From an uncultured Actinomycetes bacterium (GTDB lineage Bacteria; Actinomycetota; Actinomycetes; S36-B12), in contig CAIXFB010000289.1 in NCBI GenBank assembly GCA_903918595.1, forward strand, positions 1 to 7,036: a stretch of DNA of 7,036 nt. Reading direction: 5' to 3'. The notes under the pieces were generated by a model. The model was not told the DNA's origin, made no database searches, and saw only the letters and a list, made by a program, of their open reading frames with translations. The first letter of the stretch is position 1; each line of letters starts with the position of its first letter. A program made the translations under genes and the position numbers. Positions 1-6,119 of the stretch are shown here, piece by piece.

Positions 1-23
1 ACCGCGTAAGAGCCCCTCACCAC

Positions 24-110
24 CACACGCACCTTGCGATTTCGCCCGTTTCCCGGGCCAATTCACCAAAGAGGGGTGTTTGAAGGCCTCCGAATGGCGA
101 AATCACCCGG
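24..110. repeat. Left arm of a long imperfect inverted repeat flanking the higBA remnant
   Basis: Positions 24-67 are the reverse complement of 647-690 at 39 of 44 positions, with an uninterrupted 26-bp core at 32-57 (matching 657-682). After a 27-bp diverged stretch, a second block at 95-110 matches the reverse complement of 605-620 at 14 of 16 positions; the two mismatches are the central AA/TT. The left arm also contains its own 9-bp inverted repeat (GATTTCGCC at 38-46, GGCGAAATC at 96-104). No coding sequence is visible in 1-141. A TAA at 7-9 could end an upstream gene, but nine bases cannot support that. Confidence 0.85.
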
Positions 111-141
111 TCGGTTCTTGATTCTCGGGTTAGTCCCCTGA

Positions 142-279
142 TTGCTTGTATCTCGTTTGCACTCGCTGTCAGGAAAACTGAATGATCACTGGTCGATTTG
201 GGTGAACGGGAACTGGCGAGTCACATTTCGATTCATCGAAAGCGACGTCGAACTTGTCGACTACCAGGACTACCACTAG
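142..279 (+). pseudogene. Remnant of HigB/RelE-type toxin (C-terminal half only)
   Basis: The frame ending at TAG 277-279 reads ...HWSIWVNGNWRVTFRF... followed by ...VELVDYQDYH. This is the hallmark C-terminal part of HigB-type mRNA-interferase toxins of the RelE superfamily, including the WR-FRF beta strands and the DYH end. Similarity begins around the RLHSLSG segment at 154-174. The frame is blocked by TGA at 139-141, and none of the three plus-strand frames upstream continues with a HigB-like N-terminus. The family is usually about 90 residues, so roughly half is gone, including the first helices. The remnant ends 14 nt before the antitoxin start, which is the usual higB-higA order and spacing. 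It is very unlikely to be a working toxin. Confidence 0.8.
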
Positions 280-293
280 GGAGTGTGAGTGAC

Positions 294-599
294 ATGAAGA
301 ATCCTGTACATCCGGGAGCAATACTTCGTGAGGATGTTCTTGCTGAACTCGGACTGTCCGTTGGTGAGGCTGCCGAGCGACTCGGAATCTCACGTGTAAC
401 GCTCAGCCGTGTCATACATGAGCATGCCCGAATCTCACCGAATCTTGCGCTTCGCCTAGAAGCCGCTGGGGTCGGAACTGCGCGTGTGTGGCTAGCTATG
501 CAAACTGCAAGAGATTTGGCAGATGAACGCGCCGCAGGAACACCGAAAGTACGCAAGCTCGTATCAATCGGCACATCCGCGCGAGCACTCAGCGTGTAA
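294..599 (+). CDS. higA: HigA-family antitoxin, XRE helix-turn-helix DNA-binding protein
   Basis: A 101-residue protein starting MKNPVHPGAILREDVLAELG, the standard opening of HigA (VapI-like) antitoxins. The helix-turn-helix spans about residues 20-44 (LSVGEAAERLGISRVTLSRV), followed by the family's helix at 47-75 with the WLAMQTARDL segment. HigA binds and neutralises HigB toxin and represses the higBA promoter. An in-frame extension to 198 exists but overlaps the toxin coding sequence and is not HigA-like. ATG 294 is chosen because it matches the family N-terminus and has GGGAG at 279-283 about 10 nt upstream. Its partner toxin is truncated, so this is an orphan antitoxin. The native promoter upstream of higB is probably lost, and expression may depend on sequence within 111-290. 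Retention of an intact frame suggests recent decay of the toxin or a kept regulatory role. Confidence 0.88.
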   Translation: MKNPVHPGAILREDVLAELGLSVGEAAERLGISRVTLSRVIHEHARISPNLALRLEAAGVGTARVWLAMQTARDLADERAAGTPKVRKLVSIGTSARALSV

Positions 600-604
600 G
601 GCAC

Positions 605-690
605 CCGGGTGAAATCGCCAGAACTGCGCGGAATGGGGCTGGAAATGGTGAAAGGACCCGGGAAACGGGCGAAATCGCAAGGGGAGTGTG
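605..690. repeat. Right arm of the inverted repeat flanking the higBA remnant
   Basis: This is the inverted partner of 24-110: an outer block at 647-690 with a perfect 26-bp core at 657-682, and an inner block at 605-620. The gap between blocks is 26 bp here against 27 bp on the left, so the architecture is kept on both sides. The octamer GAAATCGC occurs twice in the same direction (611-618 and 671-678). The arm starts 5 bp after the antitoxin stop codon and ends 2 bp before the stop codon of the convergent oxidoreductase gene. The short CCCG/CGGG hairpin in the core has no T-run, so the arm is not a convincing intrinsic terminator for either gene. Confidence 0.85.
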
Positions 691-692
691 GG

Positions 693-1673
693 TTACGGAG
701 CCTGCAGCACGATCTTGCCGGTGACCGGACCGTCTTGCAGTAATCGATGCGCATCGGCGGCATCCTGCATCGGCATCACCCGATCGATGACCGGTTTGAC
801 CGCACCGGATTCGATCCACGGCCACACCACTTTCTCCACCTCGCGGCAGATGGCGGCCTTCTCGGTATCCGGACGTGCGCGCATGCTGGTTGCCGCGAAT
901 GTTCCGTTCTTGCGCAGCAGTGTCGCAATATCAAACTCAGCTTTGGTGCCACCTTGCATGCCGATGGTCACGATGCGCCCGTTGCGATTGAGCGCATGGA
1001 TGTTACGCATCAGGTAAGAAGCACCCATGTTGTCCAGGATCACGTCGGCGCCACGGCCTGCGGTCTGGTCCTTGATCGCTTCCACGAAATCTTCGTCGTT
1101 GTAGTTAATCAAGATCTCCGCACCAAGAGCAGAGCACGCATTGAGCTTTGCTTGGGAACCGGCGGTGACTGCGACGCGAACACCCAGCGCGCGAGCAATC
1201 TGAATGGCCATAGTGCCGATGCCCGAACCCCCGCCGTGAATCAACAGGGTCTCACCCTCTTTGATGCGCGCGACCTTGGACAGGTTGGCCCAGACGGTGC
1301 AGGCAGCTTCGGGAAGGCCAGCGGCGTCGATAAGTGAAACACCATCTGGAACTGACATCAATTGCCCCACAGGAACAGCAACCTTGGTTGCATAGCCACC
1401 ACCAGAAAGAAGAGCTGTGACTTTCTCGCCGATGCGATCAAGGGTGAGGGCGGCGCCAACGGCGGCGATCGCGCCGGAGCACTCGAGGCCGAGGATGTCT
1501 GATGAACCGGAAGGCGGTGGGTAGTTGCCTTCGCGCTGCAACAAATCCGCGCGGTTCACGGCGGAGGCGGCGACCTCGATGATCACTTCACCTGGTTTGG
1601 GTGTGGGATCGGGGACTTTCTGCCACTCCAGAACTTCAGGTCCGCCATCGCGGGATTGGACGATTGCATACAT
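693..1673 (-). CDS. Zinc-independent NAD(P)H:quinone oxidoreductase, MDR superfamily (PIG3/QOR-like)
   Basis: A 326-residue medium-chain dehydrogenase/reductase. The N-terminal catalytic domain (1-125) shows the PIG3-type signature AVNRADLLQREGNYPPP (38-54) and a GGGYATK segment (91-97). It lacks the Cys/His zinc ligands of alcohol dehydrogenases. The Rossmann domain carries the nucleotide loop HGGGSGIGTMAIQ (146-158). Members reduce quinones or other electrophilic carbonyls with NADPH in the cytosol; the substrate here cannot be read from sequence. The length is normal for the family. ATG 1673 is supported by AGGAAGAGGA at 1681-1690, about 7 nt upstream. The gene begins 3 nt after the potassium channel stop codon, implying cotranscription. 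It is the last gene of the minus-strand run, converging with the antitoxin cassette, and no clear terminator follows. Confidence 0.9.
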   Translation of the reverse strand: MYAIVQSRDGGPEVLEWQKVPDPTPKPGEVIIEVAASAVNRADLLQREGNYPPPSGSSDILGLECSGAIAAVGAALTLDRIGEKVTALLSGGGYATKVAVPVGQLMSVPDGVSLIDAAGLPEAACTVWANLSKVARIKEGETLLIHGGGSGIGTMAIQIARALGVRVAVTAGSQAKLNACSALGAEILINYNDEDFVEAIKDQTAGRGADVILDNMGASYLMRNIHALNRNGRIVTIGMQGGTKAEFDIATLLRKNGTFAATSMRARPDTEKAAICREVEKVVWPWIESGAVKPVIDRVMPMQDAADAHRLLQDGPVTGKIVLQAP

Positions 1674-1676
1674 CGG

Positions 1677-2750
1677 CTAGTCCTCTTCCTTGTGTTGGAT
1701 CACAACAATCCGGTCGCCTCGTTCAAGCGTGCGGATGTCGCCTACGTCAAATCGGTGCGGAACGCCATCGCGGATGACGGCCAGAACTAATTGCCCGCGC
1801 GCATCAAGGTCTTGCGGTGACAGACCAAGTTCCTCGCGGGTGATGTCGCGTTCAGTCACTTCGAGTCCACGCGCAGAATCCAGCAGATCTTCCATGATTT
1901 CACCAGCGGTCGGACTGATCAGGGAAAGACCCATGAGACGGCCAGCGGATTCAGCGGTGAGGATGACGCTGTTTGCGCCCGACTGCCGCAACACCTCGGC
2001 GTTCTGGGATTCGCGCACCGCGGCAACGATCTGGCAGCCCGGCTTAGTGAGCCGACGTGCCGTGAGAGTGACCAGTACCGACGTGTCGTCCTCATCGGTG
2101 GCAACGACGATCCGTCCGGCCTTCTCGATTGCGGCGTCCTTCAAGATTTCCTCGCTGCGCGCATCGCCAACGATTCCGACGAGACCATCGCGGGTTGCCA
2201 TGTCAACGGATTCACGATCAGGGGCAACGACAACGATGGCGTTACCCAACGTGCCTGAATCAAGCAGGGCGCGAGCAGCGGCACGGCCCTTGACGCCGTA
2301 ACCAATGATGATGGTGTGATCTTGCACTTTCTTCCTCCATTTGCTCGAGCGCCACTCTTGGCGGGTGCGTTGGGTGAGCACCTCGATAGTGGTGCCGATC
2401 AGAACAATCAGAAACAGGAAGCGCAATGGCGTAATGACAAGCACATTGACCAGGCGCGAGGATTCGCAGACGGGGACTATGTCGCCGTACCCGGTGGTAG
2501 AAAGCGACACCGTTGAGTAGTAGAACGCATCGAGCAAGGTGAGCGTGCCGACCTCGCCGCGGTCCGCATAGCAATCGCGTTCAAAGTAGACGAGCAGCGC
2601 TGTGAAGAGCAGAACACCAAGGGCAATCGCGATCCGAACACCAAGGTTGCGGATCGGGCTGAACTTGTGCCGCGCGAACTGAAGATTGCGCTTGCCATCT
2701 GAATCGTCATTGAGAGTCAGAAAGTCAGCAGGTTTCTTCTTGGCAGCCAC
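1677..2750 (-). CDS. Two-TM potassium channel with fused RCK/TrkA-N NAD-binding domain
   Basis: A 357-residue protein. TM1 is at about 35-55 and the pore helix at 70-83. The K+ selectivity filter is TTGYGD (85-90) and TM2 is at about 100-124. A cytoplasmic RCK/TrkA-N domain starts near 145 with the Rossmann loop GYGVKG (150-155) and acidic ligands such as D178 and D196. An RCK C-terminal lobe (about 290-352) ends in VVIQHKEED. This is the MthK-like architecture: K+ flux across the membrane gated by ligand binding (Ca2+, nucleotide or redox cofactor) to an octameric ring. The start is GTG with AAGGAGA at 2754-2760. Two cysteines, C60 after TM1 and C95 just after the filter, should both face outward; the only other one is C239. 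The gene lies 38 nt after the MoeA-like gene and 3 nt before the quinone oxidoreductase gene. Confidence 0.93.
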   Translation of the reverse strand: MAAKKKPADFLTLNDDSDGKRNLQFARHKFSPIRNLGVRIAIALGVLLFTALLVYFERDCYADRGEVGTLTLLDAFYYSTVSLSTTGYGDIVPVCESSRLVNVLVITPLRFLFLIVLIGTTIEVLTQRTRQEWRSSKWRKKVQDHTIIIGYGVKGRAAARALLDSGTLGNAIVVVAPDRESVDMATRDGLVGIVGDARSEEILKDAAIEKAGRIVVATDEDDTSVLVTLTARRLTKPGCQIVAAVRESQNAEVLRQSGANSVILTAESAGRLMGLSLISPTAGEIMEDLLDSARGLEVTERDITREELGLSPQDLDARGQLVLAVIRDGVPHRFDVGDIRTLERGDRIVVIQHKEED

Positions 2751-2788
2751 AAGTCTCCTTTCCGTGCGCCGCTTTGCAGGGTAGTCGG

Positions 2789-4042
2789 TCAGCGCCCGAG
2801 ATGGTCCAGTACCAGGAGTGTGTCTCCGCGCACACCCGTTCCAGGCGGTGCCACCACATAGGAGTGGGCCATTGCCCAGCCGTGCAGGTCCGGGGCGAGC
2901 AGCACGGCAGCGCCATCGTCAATCCGAACGGGATGCATCGCGGTGTCTTCAGCAAAATCGGCCGCCGGAGCATCATCTGCGAGGGTGACCGTCCGAGCAG
3001 GGGGCGTGGCATCGTGACGCATCGCCATGATGAGCGGTGTTGCCAGCGTCATGAGGGCGCACAGCGCCCCGATCGGGTCACCGGGCAAACCGATCAGCAG
3101 GCGACCATCTGGCAGCCGGGCCATCAGCATGGGTGCCCCAGGCTGCACCATCACCCCATCCACGAGCCAGTGCGCACCGAGATCTCGGAGCACCTGGCGC
3201 AGGTGGCTATTGGGCCCGGGCGCTGTTGAGCCTGTCGTGATGAGAACGTCGACGTTTGCGTCGTTGATCTCCTCGAGCAGAAGTTGCGGGGAATCAGGTG
3301 CCCGCGTTGGTGGGAAACCGCGCGCACCAAGCTCACCGATAAATGCAGGGATGGTGTGACCGAGTGCATCACGCGGGCGACCGAAGCGCGGCAAACCACG
3401 ATCGAGGAGCTCAGCGCCAAGAATCAACGTGCCCACTCGCGGGGGCGGAATCACCGTGAGTGAGTCATGCCCGGTGCTCGCGGCAAGGGCCAACACCGCG
3501 GGCGTGATGCGCGCACCGGCAGCAATGAGTTGGCTACCGCCGGGCGCCCGTTCGCCCTGTCGCACAATTCCGTGACCGAACGCGGGGCGTGCACTCTCAT
3601 CAGGCACACCGGATAGTTCATCGCGCGCAGTAATGATCGACGCCCCACCGCTGCGCGCCTCGACAACTGCATGGTTGTGGTGAATCACCGAATCGGCATG
3701 CAAAGGGACTGGCATGCCCACCAGCACCCGACAGCAGGTGTGCGGTGAGAGCGCCACGCCCTCGGCCAAGTCAACGAGCTGCCAGGGGCCTTCACCGCAG
3801 ACCGCGTAACCGTCGAGTGCGGATGAATCAGCAGCCGGATCGTCGTGCACAGTCAGCAGCGGTTGCGCGAGGTGCGCTCCTGCAGATTCATCGAGCCTGG
3901 CATTTCGCTCTGCCAACGCTCGGCCAGCAGTGCGGGCCACGAACCGGGCCTGGTTCCAGTCGAGCAGCCCATCGAGTCCCAGCGCACCGTCAGTCACAGG
4001 GCCTTCTCTCATACGGCCATCGTGGCATGCGGCAGCGCGCAT
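2789..4042 (-). CDS. Divergent MoeA-like (molybdopterin molybdenumtransferase family) protein
   Basis: A 417-residue protein with the full MoeA layout. SALDGYAV lies at 74-81, RVLVGMPVPLHADSVI at 105-120, the MoCF-BD fold (PRVGTLILGAEL, DVLITTGS, LPGDPIGAL) at about 201-330, and the C-terminal beta domain at about 346-417. True MoeA inserts molybdate into adenylylated molybdopterin. Several conserved family residues are changed: GED to GER (163-165), GDEL to GAEL (209-212), GGVSxG to GSTAPG (271-276), DYxK to SHLR (279-282), PGKP to PGAP (301-304) and PGNP to PGDP (320-323). Molybdenum insertion is therefore doubtful, and a scaffolding or altered-substrate role is possible. No other molybdenum cofactor gene is in the window. 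The start is uncertain: ATG 4012 (407 aa) is equally plausible, since neither has a strong ribosome site. It lies 46-76 nt after the heme protein gene. Confidence 0.8.
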   Translation of the reverse strand: MRAAACHDGRMREGPVTDGALGLDGLLDWNQARFVARTAGRALAERNARLDESAGAHLAQPLLTVHDDPAADSSALDGYAVCGEGPWQLVDLAEGVALSPHTCCRVLVGMPVPLHADSVIHHNHAVVEARSGGASIITARDELSGVPDESARPAFGHGIVRQGERAPGGSQLIAAGARITPAVLALAASTGHDSLTVIPPPRVGTLILGAELLDRGLPRFGRPRDALGHTIPAFIGELGARGFPPTRAPDSPQLLLEEINDANVDVLITTGSTAPGPNSHLRQVLRDLGAHWLVDGVMVQPGAPMLMARLPDGRLLIGLPGDPIGALCALMTLATPLIMAMRHDATPPARTVTLADDAPAADFAEDTAMHPVRIDDGAAVLLAPDLHGWAMAHSYVVAPPGTGVRGDTLLVLDHLGR

Positions 4043-4088
4043 GAGCTCGAAGACGCGAGAAGAGCGCTGTCGTGTGCCCGTGTGAGGG

Positions 4089-4709
4089 TCAGGTGGTGGA
4101 GTCGACCAATTCCTTGTTCAACTCCTGAGCCGGCGCCTGAGCTGGTGCTTTGGCTGGCTGAGTAGGACGCGCAGGCGGTGGCACAAATCCGCGTGCAAGG
4201 AGTGCAAACACCAGGAGCCCGCTGACAGCAACGATCAGGGCAATCGACCACTCGGCGAGTGCGTCGGTTCCGGCGAGCACATAGTGCATCGTGGCGAGCG
4301 GCCATGCTGCAAAAGCAAACAGGTGTGCTCGGCGGAACACAGTGTTGCCGGCCTTACCAAGACGGGTTCGCAGCCGAGCGGCCAACCCGACTGAGATGAG
4401 CAGCCAGAAGGCGGCGATACCAAGGGCCACGTCGAAAGGCTGCCATGGGGCCAACCCTGGGACGAGGATCTGCGGAATCGTGAACGCAACCACCGGGTCC
4501 ACCAACAGAAGTCCCATATGCAGGGCGAGGGCGCCAAGAGCGATAGAGCCGAGCCACCGGTGCATGGTGAGGAGCGTTGCTGGCTGCGCCTTACGGCCAA
4601 GGAGTCGCGTGCGCAGGAGGAGGCCGTAGAGCACCACGGCAGAGAGCAAACCCCACGCAGTGACGCCAGAGGCGCGAATAAGTAGCCAGGTCCACGGGAT
4701 TTCAGACAT
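4089..4709 (-). CDS. Ferric-reductase-like transmembrane b-type heme protein
   Basis: A 206-residue membrane protein with five predicted TM segments (about 7-32, 51-70, 93-112, 125-145 and 154-173). Positive-inside reasoning gives N-terminus out and C-terminus in. Four histidines lie in two TM segments, H50/H64 and H129/H142, spaced 14 and 13 apart. This is the bis-histidyl two-heme pattern of the ferric reductase-like/YedZ-MsrQ superfamily that moves electrons across the membrane. There is no FAD- or NAD(P)H-binding domain after TM5, only an Ala/Pro-rich cytoplasmic tail (176-206), so an electron donor must come from elsewhere. ATG 4709 is chosen over the upstream in-frame ATG at 4763 because GGAGGA sits 6 nt before it. 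The gene overlaps the flavin transferase gene by 8 nt. Conservation is of pattern rather than sequence, so the exact subfamily is unsure. Confidence 0.82.
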   Translation of the reverse strand: MSEIPWTWLLIRASGVTAWGLLSAVVLYGLLLRTRLLGRKAQPATLLTMHRWLGSIALGALALHMGLLLVDPVVAFTIPQILVPGLAPWQPFDVALGIAAFWLLISVGLAARLRTRLGKAGNTVFRRAHLFAFAAWPLATMHYVLAGTDALAEWSIALIVAVSGLLVFALLARGFVPPPARPTQPAKAPAQAPAQELNKELVDSTT

Positions 4710-5622
4710 CAGAGTTCCTCCATGTTCGTGCGGTGAGCTGATGACGATGCTTGTAATCGTCATGTTGATCCATATTCAATAAAAGCAAGGCGGTGGCGTG
4801 TGCTTCCGCGAGCCAACCGTGACTGCTGACCACAGTCGCCTGCGCAGTGTCAGAGTCAGACATTGTTCCGCTGCGCGGATCGATCACATGGTGTCGACCA
4901 TCTGCCCAGCGCCTGCGCAGAGTGCTGCTCGTGGTGACAGCACCGCGATGCGTGTCCATAGGGAAGTTGAACACGTCGCGCTCAGATGCGGCATCACCAA
5001 CGGCGATCACCCATGCCTCAGGCATGCCCTCGATGTCACAAGGTGAACCGGCAAAAACAACGTCGCCACCAAGATTGACGAGCACTGCCTGGGCACCAGC
5101 TTCGATGAGCTCGTCGACGATCACATCACCCGCGAGTCCTTTGCCAATTGCACCCGCATCCAAGGTGACACCAGTTGGGAGAGTCACAGTGCTGGCTGCG
5201 AGATCAACCAACACACCAGACATTCCTTTGGTTGGTCGTGGAGTGGGCAGATCGATGTGAGTGGTGGAAGTGCGTAGTGACTCAAAATCAACGTCGTAAC
5301 CGTGTTGCACCATCGCGGAGAGGACAGTCGGGTCAAAGCGACCATCGGTGATGGTGTGTGCGGACTGCATCGCACTGACCAAAGCCAGTAGATCCGCAGA
5401 CACCACCTGTGGTCCCTGTCCAGAGCGCGCATTGAGTCGTGAGAGCTCGCTGGTACTGGAGAACCTTGTCCAACACTGCTCGAGCAACTGCACTCTTCGC
5501 ACTCCAAGAGATGCGAGCTCGGCTGCTCGATCGCCCCATACGCGAATCTGGCAGTCGCTGCCCATGGCACGGAAAGTGACATCGTGCAATGTGCCACTCG
5601 CCAGCAGTGTTGATGTAGACAT
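4702..5622 (-). CDS. apbE: ApbE-family FAD:protein FMN transferase
   Basis: A 306-residue protein with the ApbE signatures in order: FRAMGSDCQI (17-26), WTRFSSTSELSRLN (51-64), DGRFDPTV (93-100), LDAGAIGKGLAGD (154-166), VNLGGDV (182-188), AVTTSST (228-234), HHVIDPRSG (244-252) and AEAHATAL (272-279). ApbE uses Mg2+ and FAD to attach FMN covalently to Ser/Thr of extracytosolic flavoproteins such as FMN_bind/NqrC-type domains. No signal peptide or lipobox is visible at the N-terminus, unlike many ApbE proteins that act outside the membrane. The site of action is therefore unclear. The start overlaps the preceding gene as TGATG, and the end overlaps the heme protein start by 8 nt, so expression is translationally coupled. 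No FMN_bind substrate protein is encoded in this window. Confidence 0.93.
   Translation of the reverse strand: MSTSTLLASGTLHDVTFRAMGSDCQIRVWGDRAAELASLGVRRVQLLEQCWTRFSSTSELSRLNARSGQGPQVVSADLLALVSAMQSAHTITDGRFDPTVLSAMVQHGYDVDFESLRTSTTHIDLPTPRPTKGMSGVLVDLAASTVTLPTGVTLDAGAIGKGLAGDVIVDELIEAGAQAVLVNLGGDVVFAGSPCDIEGMPEAWVIAVGDAASERDVFNFPMDTHRGAVTTSSTLRRRWADGRHHVIDPRSGTMSDSDTAQATVVSSHGWLAEAHATALLLLNMDQHDDYKHRHQLTARTWRNSDV
4716..4721 (-). promoter_or_regulatory. Ribosome binding site deciding the start of the heme membrane protein
   Basis: GGAGGA on the minus strand lies 6 nt upstream of ATG 4709 and inside the 3' end of the flavin transferase gene. The alternative ATG at 4763 would add 18 residues (MTITSIVISS...) encoded entirely within the upstream gene in another frame. 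Confidence 0.8.
4741..4763 (-). repeat. Perfect 8-bp inverted repeat within the end of apbE, upstream of the heme protein start
   Basis: ATGACGAT (4741-4748) and ATCGTCAT (4756-4763) are perfect reverse complements with a 7-nt loop. The repeat lies inside the last codons of the flavin transferase gene, about 20 nt upstream of the ribosome site for the next gene. As minus-strand RNA it could form a hairpin affecting translational coupling. It could also be chance in an Asp/His-rich coding stretch. Confidence 0.5.
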
Positions 5623-6119
5623 CAGCTGCTCTTCGAGGTTGCCTGCGGAGCCGCGCGTTTCACAGGGGGTGCTGCGGCAACCGGGACGGGTGCTGCAGCA
5701 GCTTTGGCCGCAGACTGGGCCGCTTTCTTCTTCTTTGATGAAGTAGCGACCGGCGTTGCGGTTCCCCCATTGGACGCCGATGAATCCACAAATGCAGCGA
5801 GTTGATCTGCTGCGAACTGAATCTTCTCGGCAGTTACCGCGAGATCAGCCTGGTAGGAATCAAGGGCGGCTCGCTCCGCTGCGAGATCAGCCGCGTAAGC
5901 GTCGAGGTCTGCTTGTGTGCTTTGACCTTCGGCTGCGTACGACTCCTCATCAGCTTGCGCGGACTCGGCTGCATCGGCAACGGTGCGAACTCCGATAACT
6001 CCGACAAGGCCAACACAGGTTGCAGAGGCAAGACCGAGTGCCCAGATCTTGTCAGAGGTGCTGTTGCGACCGCGGGGCTTCTTCGGGGCATCGCTCTTGG
6101 AAGGATTAGTCGTCGTCAT
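5622..6119 (-). CDS. Single-pass membrane protein with external coiled coil and basic Lys/Ala/Pro tail
   Basis: A 165-residue protein of no family I recognise. The N-terminus is short and basic (KKPRGR, 13-18), with one TM segment at about 24-46, giving N-in/C-out topology. An Ala-rich coiled coil (about 52-112) includes a 14-residue repeat (LDAYAADLA at 72-80, LDSYQADLA at 86-94). The tail (about 128-165) is basic, Ala/Pro-rich, contains KKKK and VKRAAP, and has no acidic residue. ATG 6119 is chosen because it has GAGGA 8 nt upstream and because the longer frame back to 6239 lies inside the neighbour's acidic-tail coding sequence. It overlaps the PepSY gene by 14 nt and meets apbE at TGATG. 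It could be a spacer or adaptor holding the envelope redox components together; that role is inference. Confidence 0.75.
   Translation of the reverse strand: MTTTNPSKSDAPKKPRGRNSTSDKIWALGLASATCVGLVGVIGVRTVADAAESAQADEESYAAEGQSTQADLDAYAADLAAERAALDSYQADLAVTAEKIQFAADQLAAFVDSSASNGGTATPVATSSKKKKAAQSAAKAAAAPVPVAAAPPVKRAAPQATSKSS

Larger units (their letters stand above)
24..690. mobile_element. Candidate non-autonomous (MITE-like) cassette carrying a decayed higBA module
   Basis: Two ~87-bp inverted arms enclose about 490 bp that holds only the toxin remnant and the antitoxin. No transposase or integrase is encoded. No clear target-site duplication is visible outside the arms; bases flanking 24 and 690 do not give a matching direct repeat. 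The insert sits immediately next to a gene end, as expected for elements tolerated in intergenic space. An alternative reading is two copies of a dispersed extragenic palindromic repeat that happen to flank the genes. The mobile interpretation is inference; the inverted repeat itself is seen directly. Confidence 0.4.

Noticed and set aside
1..9. End of an upstream plus-strand gene (ACC GCG TAA)
   Set aside because: Nine bases are not enough to support a coding call.
198..293. N-terminal extension of the antitoxin frame back to ATG 198
   Set aside because: It overlaps the recognisable HigB tail in another frame, and HigA proteins begin at the MKNPVHPG-type motif; ATG 294 has its own ribosome site.
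647..692. Intrinsic terminator for the convergent genes
   Set aside because: The core can form only a 4-bp CCCG/CGGG hairpin with no T-run on either strand; the sequence is better explained as the inverted repeat arm.
747..1337. 196-codon plus-strand ORF antisense to the quinone oxidoreductase
   Set aside because: No family resemblance, Cys/His-rich composition typical of an antisense shadow, and fully inside a well-supported gene.
4710..4763. Upstream start for the heme membrane protein at 4763
   Set aside because: The extra 18 residues lie wholly inside apbE, and GGAGGA directly precedes ATG 4709.
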